From NCBI GenBank assembly GCA_040754335.1, contig JBFMCV010000003.1, positions 1-47,355 of the forward strand: a DNA stretch of 47,355 nucleotides, written 5' to 3'. This document shows positions 42,196 to 47,355 of this stretch, one piece after another; within the stretch, counting starts at the first letter, position 1, and the number at the start of each line of letters is the position of its first letter. The stretch comes from Thermodesulfobacteriota bacterium. Its GTDB lineage: Bacteria; Desulfobacterota_D; UBA1144; Nemesobacterales; UBA2774. A program made the translations under genes and the position numbers. Below the pieces are notes generated by a model, which did no database searches, was not told where the DNA came from, and worked only from the letters and a program-made list of their open reading frames with translations.

Positions 42196-44397
42196 CTAGA
42201 GTGCGCCGCCTCCATGTAGGGAAGAGTCGGAAGAACCCGCATAGGTAAACGCGGAAGACTCTTTGGATTCGGCGGATTCGTTACCGGCTTCATCGATGGA
42301 CGAAACCGTATACGTATATTTAGTTGACGGATCGAGATCCGTATCCGAGTAATGGGTATTTCGTACTACTTTAATCGGGGTCCCGTTGCGATAAATACGG
42401 TAACCGTATACCCCGACATTATCCGTGGACGGACCCCACGAGAGATTTACCTGGGAACCCGATATGACGATCGCCGTCAGGACGGATGGAGTTGAAGGAG
42501 GGTGAGTATCGGTAAATTTCTGCGTAGTGAACGTACGGTCTCCTGAAACGACAGTATCACCGGAATCACCTTGAGACACCACTCTGTAATGGTATGTGGT
42601 TTCCGGTTTAAGCCCTGTTATCAATACAAGATGATTCACATCCGGTTCGGGATCGTGTTTACTCATCTTGCCGTAGGATTCGTCGGTCCCGTATTCCACC
42701 TGCGAATCTCCGGGCTCCGCGGTACTCCATGTTATGAGCGCCGAATCATGGGTTACCGATTCACTCCTGATCGAGAGCTCAGTGATTATGGTCTCGCTTT
42801 TACAAAGATTCAGGAGCCCTTTTTGTTCCGCGGACATGCTGACAACGCTCGGATCGCGGAAGACCGAGCCTGAATCCTGTCCGGTAACGGATTTCCACTT
42901 GGTAAAGTCGAACGTTCCGTCAGCTTTAAATACCGCCAGGTTAAACGCGTTATACCAGATATTCTTATTGGAAGTCAGACTGCTGATAAACCGATCAGCG
43001 GGGCTTTCCTTAACATCGATTAGTGATTGAGCTCCTTTCTTCCCCATGATAACGTTGTAGACGACCGTCCAATTCCGGGTATATAGATTCATTTTTTTTC
43101 CTGTTTCCCAGTTGTCCACCGTCCTCCCCGTATTAACCCCCCTTACAGCGATTTGACTGTCGCCATTCCCGTAAAAGACGTTTCCGTCGAGAGTGACGTA
43201 CTGCGAGTTGTCACCTATTATCCCCGGACCTTCTTCGTTGTTGCAGATAGCGCTATCCTGAATCGTGACCGGCCCCTCGCTCGCTTCGACGAATATTCCG
43301 TCCTTTAGGTTATTAGTAAGGATGGCGTCTTCGACGGTTACGTCAGAGCAATCGAAATCGCACCAGAACCCCCGGGTCTTGTTCCCCACGGAAACATGCC
43401 TCCTATAAGTCCCGTCGTGGATTCTAAGGTGCTTAAGACCAGCAACGGCAAAGCCCGTAAAATTCCCTCTTACGCCTCTCCAGTTATTAAACGAGGTGGT
43501 ATTTTCTTCAAAGAGCAAATTCTTTATCCGCCACGCCTCCATCCCCCTCCCTCCATTGTGATTAGCCACATTGCCGCGGGCTGTTATATTGTTCGAGCTG
43601 TTGAACCTTAGCCCTCCCCAGTTATTCCAGATAAAGGAGTTGTCCTCGACCAGGATATTCGAGGAGTTATTTATATCGACCGCGTTACCGTCGACAGCAG
43701 TATTGGCATGTTGGAACACGAAGCCCCTGATTGTCACATTCTTTCTGCTGTCAACGGTAAAAAGCTTGGAGCGAACTGCGACCTCGACTCTGTAATTATT
43801 TATATCGACTCCGGCCGGCATCCGCACATATATCTTATCCTGGGACTCCGACACATAAAACGAGTTCGCCAGTAGCTCTTTGTAGGAGAGCACCTGCTTC
43901 ATTATCTTGCCGCCGACAAATACTATCTCCCTCCTTCTCACTATCTCCGCGAGGTTCTCATCATTCGGCCAAGGCTGGGGGACCGCCCCCCAGTTGTAGG
44001 GCCAATTTCGCGAATAAATGTTGTACGACGATTCCTTCTTCCACCCCGTCCAGATGTCGGAACCCGATATAATCACGCTGCCCGGAGAGGAAGCTTTGAA
44101 GATGATCGCGGCTTCCGTATTAGAATGATCGGAGACGAAAGGGAGGGCGATCGATTCTCTGTACGTTCCCGGGTTCACGATTACTGTGGTCTGGATGTTG
44201 TTCTTGTTGTTTTTATCCGCGAGATAAGCAGCTTTGGATATGGTCTTAAGAGGTCGGGCATTCGTCCCGGCATTATTGTCAGACGCGTAAGGATTATTCC
44301 CGTCCACGTATATTTCCGCCGCAGAAAGAGCGCCGCAGCAACACACCGCAGAAACAAAAAATGAAATCAATGTCAGCCGAAGCTTGGAAAGTGTCAT
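42196..44397 (-). CDS. Secreted right-handed beta-helix protein with two Fn3-like domains
   Basis: The 733-residue protein has a signal peptide (LRLTLISFFVSAVCCCGALSA, cleavage near residue 26), a DUF1565/pectate-lyase-like beta-helix (about 27-500; IYVDGNNPYASDNNAGT and asparagine-rich rungs such as ILVEDNSFIWNNWGG), and two C-terminal fibronectin-III-like domains (about 545-640 and 640-725; ITGLKPETTYHYRV, VNLSWGPSTDNVGVYGY). Such proteins bind, cleave or epimerise polysaccharides outside the cell. The start is the second ATG at 44397: AAGGAGG sits 5 bases upstream of it but only 2 before the first ATG. It follows gmd in the polysaccharide cluster, and its base composition looks more AT-rich than the nitrate island. 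Catalytic residues cannot be assigned. Confidence 0.85.
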   Translation of the reverse strand: MTLSKLRLTLISFFVSAVCCCGALSAAEIYVDGNNPYASDNNAGTNARPLKTISKAAYLADKNNKNNIQTTVIVNPGTYRESIALPFVSDHSNTEAAIIFKASSPGSVIISGSDIWTGWKKESSYNIYSRNWPYNWGAVPQPWPNDENLAEIVRRREIVFVGGKIMKQVLSYKELLANSFYVSESQDKIYVRMPAGVDINNYRVEVAVRSKLFTVDSRKNVTIRGFVFQHANTAVDGNAVDINNSSNILVEDNSFIWNNWGGLRFNSSNNITARGNVANHNGGRGMEAWRIKNLLFEENTTSFNNWRGVRGNFTGFAVAGLKHLRIHDGTYRRHVSVGNKTRGFWCDFDCSDVTVEDAILTNNLKDGIFVEASEGPVTIQDSAICNNEEGPGIIGDNSQYVTLDGNVFYGNGDSQIAVRGVNTGRTVDNWETGKKMNLYTRNWTVVYNVIMGKKGAQSLIDVKESPADRFISSLTSNKNIWYNAFNLAVFKADGTFDFTKWKSVTGQDSGSVFRDPSVVSMSAEQKGLLNLCKSETIITELSIRSESVTHDSALITWSTAEPGDSQVEYGTDESYGKMSKHDPEPDVNHLVLITGLKPETTYHYRVVSQGDSGDTVVSGDRTFTTQKFTDTHPPSTPSVLTAIVISGSQVNLSWGPSTDNVGVYGYRIYRNGTPIKVVRNTHYSDTDLDPSTKYTYTVSSIDEAGNESAESKESSAFTYAGSSDSSLHGGGAL

Positions 44398-44522
44398 CAT
44401 TGCCTCCTTATCAAATAAACCATTTATAAATCCAGCCTTTGACTTATTCCTCGCCGATACAATCATATTTCCTTTATGCCGCTCAACCGTATCCAGGCTC
44501 ATGCCGCATCCGACCTGTGATT

Positions 44523-45626
44523 CTAATCCCCCTTCCACCACTCGTCCGGGTATTTTTTCTTAAGTATCCTGTATCCCTCCCCTACCGGAATCAGCCCCAT
44601 CTTTTTCATATCAGCGTCTACCATGATTTTTACAAGGTCCTTGAAACCCACCCTGACATTCCACCCCAGGAGATCGACCGCCTTGCGGGGGTCAGCCCTG
44701 AGACTCTCTACCTCCGTAGGCCTGAAATATTTAGGGTCTGTCCTCACGTATTTTTCCCAATCGAGCCCGACGTAAGAGAAAGCCTCCTCGACGAATTCCC
44801 TTACTGAATGTGTCTCCCCAGTGCCGATCACAAAGTCCTCCGGGGTCTCGCGCTGAAGCATGCTCCACATCATCTCCACATACTCGGGCGCATATCCCCA
44901 GTCGCGCGTGGGCTCGAGATTGCCGAGATAGAGGTGACTCTGCCTTTCCATGAGTATATTGGATATGGCCCGGGTTACTTTTCGTGTGACAAACGTCTCC
45001 CCCCTCCTCGGAGATTCGTGGTTGAAGAGTATCCCGGTTACGGCGAAGAGATTGTATCCCTCCCTGTAGTTGACCGCCGTCCAGTGAGCCATCAGCTTGC
45101 CGCAGGCATAAGGGCTTCTCGGCCGAAACACGGTCGACTCGTTCTGCGGGGGCGGGGAAGCCCCGAACATTTCACTGCTTGACGCCTGATAGAACCTGCA
45201 CTTGATCCCGCTCCGTCTGATCGATTCGAGTATCCTGACGGTGCCGAGACCCGTAACGTTGTTACTGTATTCAGGCATATCGAAGCTGACCCTGACATGG
45301 CTCTGAGCGGCCAGGTGGTATATCTCGTCGGGCTCGATGTTATATATCAAATTCGTCAGCTGGCTCGAGTCGCTGAGATCGCCGTAGTGAAGATAGAGCC
45401 CGGCGTCGGGATCGTGCGGATCGACATATATATGGTCAATCCTGTCCGTATTAAAACTGCTCGATCTCCTGATCAATCCGTGGATCTCGTATCCTTTAGA
45501 CAGCAAAAACTCAGCCAGATAAGAACCGTCCTGCCCGGTTATCCCGGTAATAAGCGCCCTCCTCCGCGGGGTTTCCTTAAAGGGCCGAGATGTATAATCG
45601 GTTTCCGCAGCAATAGTAATTGTCAT
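44523..45626 (-). CDS. gmd: GDP-mannose 4,6-dehydratase
   Basis: Gmd converts GDP-mannose to GDP-4-keto-6-deoxymannose, the precursor of GDP-fucose, GDP-rhamnose or GDP-perosamine for surface glycans. The 367-residue SDR protein has the NADP motif [32 protein letters not shown], the QASSSEMFG catalytic segment and the YACGK tyrosine-lysine pair. It has an N-terminal tail of about 20 residues before the Rossmann fold. A GGAGG ribosome site lies upstream of the ATG. The enzyme for the next step is not in the window, so the final sugar is unknown. Confidence 0.95.
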   Translation of the reverse strand: MTITIAAETDYTSRPFKETPRRRALITGITGQDGSYLAEFLLSKGYEIHGLIRRSSSFNTDRIDHIYVDPHDPDAGLYLHYGDLSDSSQLTNLIYNIEPDEIYHLAAQSHVRVSFDMPEYSNNVTGLGTVRILESIRRSGIKCRFYQASSSEMFGASPPPQNESTVFRPRSPYACGKLMAHWTAVNYREGYNLFAVTGILFNHESPRRGETFVTRKVTRAISNILMERQSHLYLGNLEPTRDWGYAPEYVEMMWSMLQRETPEDFVIGTGETHSVREFVEEAFSYVGLDWEKYVRTDPKYFRPTEVESLRADPRKAVDLLGWNVRVGFKDLVKIMVDADMKKMGLIPVGEGYRILKKKYPDEWWKGD

Positions 45627-45732
45627 TGTTTCGAATCCTCCGGGTAGGGATGACTTACCGTTATGAAACTACTTCAGGGCTTCCGAACCCCAACGCACCC
45701 AGGCGAGGTGAACTATGAACACCACAGGGACG

Positions 45733-46782
45733 CTAATGCGCAGAGGCGGCGGATTTCTTTACCCTCCCTGTCCCGGCTTTTTCGCTCTTCCTCATGCCGA
45801 GAACGGCCTTCTCCGGGATGAATCCTAATTCACTTCTCCTGCCCGAACGCATGAAGTCATCGAAATATTCTATCGTTTTCCTGAGTCCCATCTCGATATC
45901 TATGGTCGGCGACCACCTCAACATTTCAGTCGCCAGTGTAATATCCGGTTGTCTTCTCACGGGGTCATCGGTCGGAAGCTCTCTCGAAACTATCTTCGAC
46001 CCGGAGCCCGTGAGGCCGATTATCAGTTTTGCAAGATCGATTATAGTCATCTCGACCGGGTTTCCGAGATTCACCGGCCCTGTAAAATCTCCCGGCATGT
46101 TCATGAGAGCGATGATCCCGTTCACCATATCGTCCACATAGCAGAACGACCTCGTCTGTAAGCCGTCTCCGTAAACTGTTATCGGCTCGCCGAGCAGGGC
46201 CTGAACTATAAAGTTGCTCACGACTCTTCCGTCCTGAGGGTGCATTCTGGGACCGTAGGTGTTAAAGATCCTTGCTACTCTGATATCTATCCCGTGCTGA
46301 CGGTGATAGTCGAAAAACAGCGTCTCCGCACATCTTTTCCCCTCGTCGTAGCATGACCTCGGACCTACCGGATTTACGTTCCCCCAGTACCCTTCCTTCT
46401 GCGGATGCATCGTGGGGTCGCCGTAGACTTCGCTCGTCGATGCCTGAAACACCTTGGCTTTCAGCCTCTTGGCCAGACCCAGCATGTTTATGGCTCCCAG
46501 CACATTTACCTTCGTCGTCTGTACCGGATCGAACTGGTAATGTATGGGAGAGGCCGGACACGCGAGGTTGTATATCTCGTCCGCCTCTATATACAGCGGG
46601 AAACAAATATCGTGACGAACGACCTCGAAGAAAGGATCTCCGATCATGCTCTTTATGTTTTGTTTCGTACCCGTAAAGAAATTATCGATGCATATCACCT
46701 CATTCCCCTGGTCAAGCAATCTTTCGCATAAATGGGAACCGATAAAACCGCTTCCTCCCGTGACTGCGATCCTTCTTTTCAT
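45733..46782 (-). CDS. uxs: UDP-glucuronate decarboxylase (UDP-xylose synthase)
   Basis: The 349-residue SDR enzyme has the Rossmann motif [17 protein letters not shown], the marker [16 protein letters not shown] that separates UDP-glucuronate decarboxylases from other epimerases, the STSEVYGDP segment and the [11 protein letters not shown] catalytic Tyr-Lys. It should turn UDP-glucuronate into UDP-xylose for a surface polysaccharide. The basic Ser/Ala-rich C-terminal tail (from about 325) is longer than usual. GGAGGGA precedes the ATG. The glycosyltransferase gene ends 43 bases upstream, so the two are co-transcribed. Confidence 0.92.
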   Translation of the reverse strand: MKRRIAVTGGSGFIGSHLCERLLDQGNEVICIDNFFTGTKQNIKSMIGDPFFEVVRHDICFPLYIEADEIYNLACPASPIHYQFDPVQTTKVNVLGAINMLGLAKRLKAKVFQASTSEVYGDPTMHPQKEGYWGNVNPVGPRSCYDEGKRCAETLFFDYHRQHGIDIRVARIFNTYGPRMHPQDGRVVSNFIVQALLGEPITVYGDGLQTRSFCYVDDMVNGIIALMNMPGDFTGPVNLGNPVEMTIIDLAKLIIGLTGSGSKIVSRELPTDDPVRRQPDITLATEMLRWSPTIDIEMGLRKTIEYFDDFMRSGRRSELGFIPEKAVLGMRKSEKAGTGRVKKSAASAH

Positions 46783-46825
46783 TTTCGATCCCTCCCCGGG
46801 TCAATCCGATTGACGCCGTGCAATT

Positions 46826-47355
46826 TTAAAATTTTAATATCCTCGTCTTCTCAAGCATTACCAGTCCTATAAAGAGCGGCCCGTAAAGGAGATACCTGCG
46901 CCATAACCTGCGAGGCTCGCTCAACAGGCGCCAGAGCCATTCGAACCCGTTTTCCCTGAACAATAAAGGAGCTTGAGGCTTTGCGCCGGCCAGAAAATCA
47001 AAGGCAGCTCCCACTCCGACCATGACCGGGACCCGCAGCACTTCCGCATGCTCATACATCCAGATCTCCTGCCTCGGAGCCCCCAACCCCACCCATAACA
47101 CGTCGGGTCCGATGTCGTTAATCATATCCACAATATCCCCCTCTTCCTTCTCCGTCAGAGAACGAAATGGGGGAGAATAAGAGCCCACAAACCTGAGCCC
47201 GGGATATTTACGGGAGAGCCTTTCGGAAATCTTCTCGGGAATGCCCTGCATCCCGCCATAGAGGAAGTGCCGGTATCTGGGACCCGTTTCGCGCAAGAAG
47301 CCTTCCATCAGCTCTGGCCCGTAAACACGCCTCTTTAAAGGATATCCGCTCAGTC
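46826..47355 (-). CDS. WecG/TagA/CpsF-family glycosyltransferase, cut by the window edge
   Basis: The frame is open to the end of the window, so the N-terminus is missing; an internal ATG at 47308 is not the start, since the residues before it (PLKRRVYGPEL) match the conserved PxRVYGPDL region of this family. Visible motifs are HFLYGGMQG, VLWVGLGAPRQEIWM (the family hallmark) and VGVGAAFDFLAGAKPQAP. Members transfer N-acetylmannosaminuronic acid, N-acetylmannosamine or related sugars onto a lipid-linked acceptor at the inner face of the membrane. The last 50 or so residues include EWLWRLLSEPRRLWRRYL, which anchors the protein at the membrane. It leads into uxs and gmd. Confidence 0.9.
   Translation of the reverse strand, partial: LSGYPLKRRVYGPELMEGFLRETGPRYRHFLYGGMQGIPEKISERLSRKYPGLRFVGSYSPPFRSLTEKEEGDIVDMINDIGPDVLWVGLGAPRQEIWMYEHAEVLRVPVMVGVGAAFDFLAGAKPQAPLLFRENGFEWLWRLLSEPRRLWRRYLLYGPLFIGLVMLEKTRILKF

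Noticed and set aside
42057-42248. 63-codon plus-strand frame beyond the tRNA remnant
   Set aside because: It overlaps the 3' end of the beta-helix gene, lacks a ribosome site and has no recognisable features.

Overview
The window comes from a Gram-negative bacterium. It encodes two outer-membrane porins, several Sec signal peptides, a GatCAB amidotransferase, GshB-type glutathione synthetase and sigma-54 regulation. The DNA looks moderately GC-rich. Gaps between operons in the first third are packed with short dispersed repeats of the kind common in uncultured Desulfobacterota, Nitrospirota and Dadabacteria-like genomes. I cannot assign a phylum from sequence alone.

Layout. Positions 1-14200 are a housekeeping mixture: an HD-GYP response regulator, carA, the iorAB indolepyruvate:ferredoxin oxidoreductase pair, an overlapping trio (small protein, endonuclease V, dual-specificity phosphatase), gshB-gatC-gatA, a small Cys-rich protein and rsmI. 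Three repeat-filled gaps (1-487, 2935-3424, 12105-13276) share the same repeat families. Positions 14200-17100 hold a small RTX-type exported protein, an OprP-like porin with a clear terminator, and an unrecognised protein. Positions 17300-20213 are a nitrate/sulfonate/taurine-type ABC importer whose ATPase carries an N-terminal TusA-like domain. A GAF/AAA+/Fis sigma-54 activator (20682-22244) is divergent from it.

The centre of the window (22252-41685, all minus strand) is a compact nitrate-assimilation and molybdenum-cofactor island. In transcription order it holds a ferredoxin-NADP reductase, a NirB-like/siroheme/ferredoxin fusion, a nitrate reductase fused to a flavoprotein-like module and a BFD domain, moaA, a MOT1-type molybdate transporter, a moaD-moaE fusion, a NirA-Rieske fusion, an NNP nitrate transporter, an alginate-export-type porin, mobA, a moaC-mogA fusion and moeA. 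Together these would import nitrate and molybdate, build Mo-bisMGD cofactor, and reduce nitrate to ammonium.

The main result is regulatory. Five exact GG-N10-GC sigma-54 promoters precede the activator gene, the ABC operon, the nitrate transporter, the NirB-like/nitrate reductase operon and the ferredoxin reductase. At two of them (nitrate transporter and nitrite/nitrate reductase) a pair of ACAA-N2-TTGT palindromes, 20 bp apart centre to centre, lies about 120-150 bp upstream of the expected start, as enhancer sites would. This predicts a self-contained sigma-54 regulon run by the local activator.

At 41917-41974 lies the 3' part of a tRNA-Ser(TGA) gene without its 5' half, a typical integration scar. 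Beyond it begins a surface-polysaccharide cluster (WecG/TagA-type glycosyltransferase running off the window, UDP-glucuronate decarboxylase, GDP-mannose dehydratase, a secreted beta-helix/Fn3 protein). No transposase, integrase, CRISPR array, rRNA or complete tRNA was seen.
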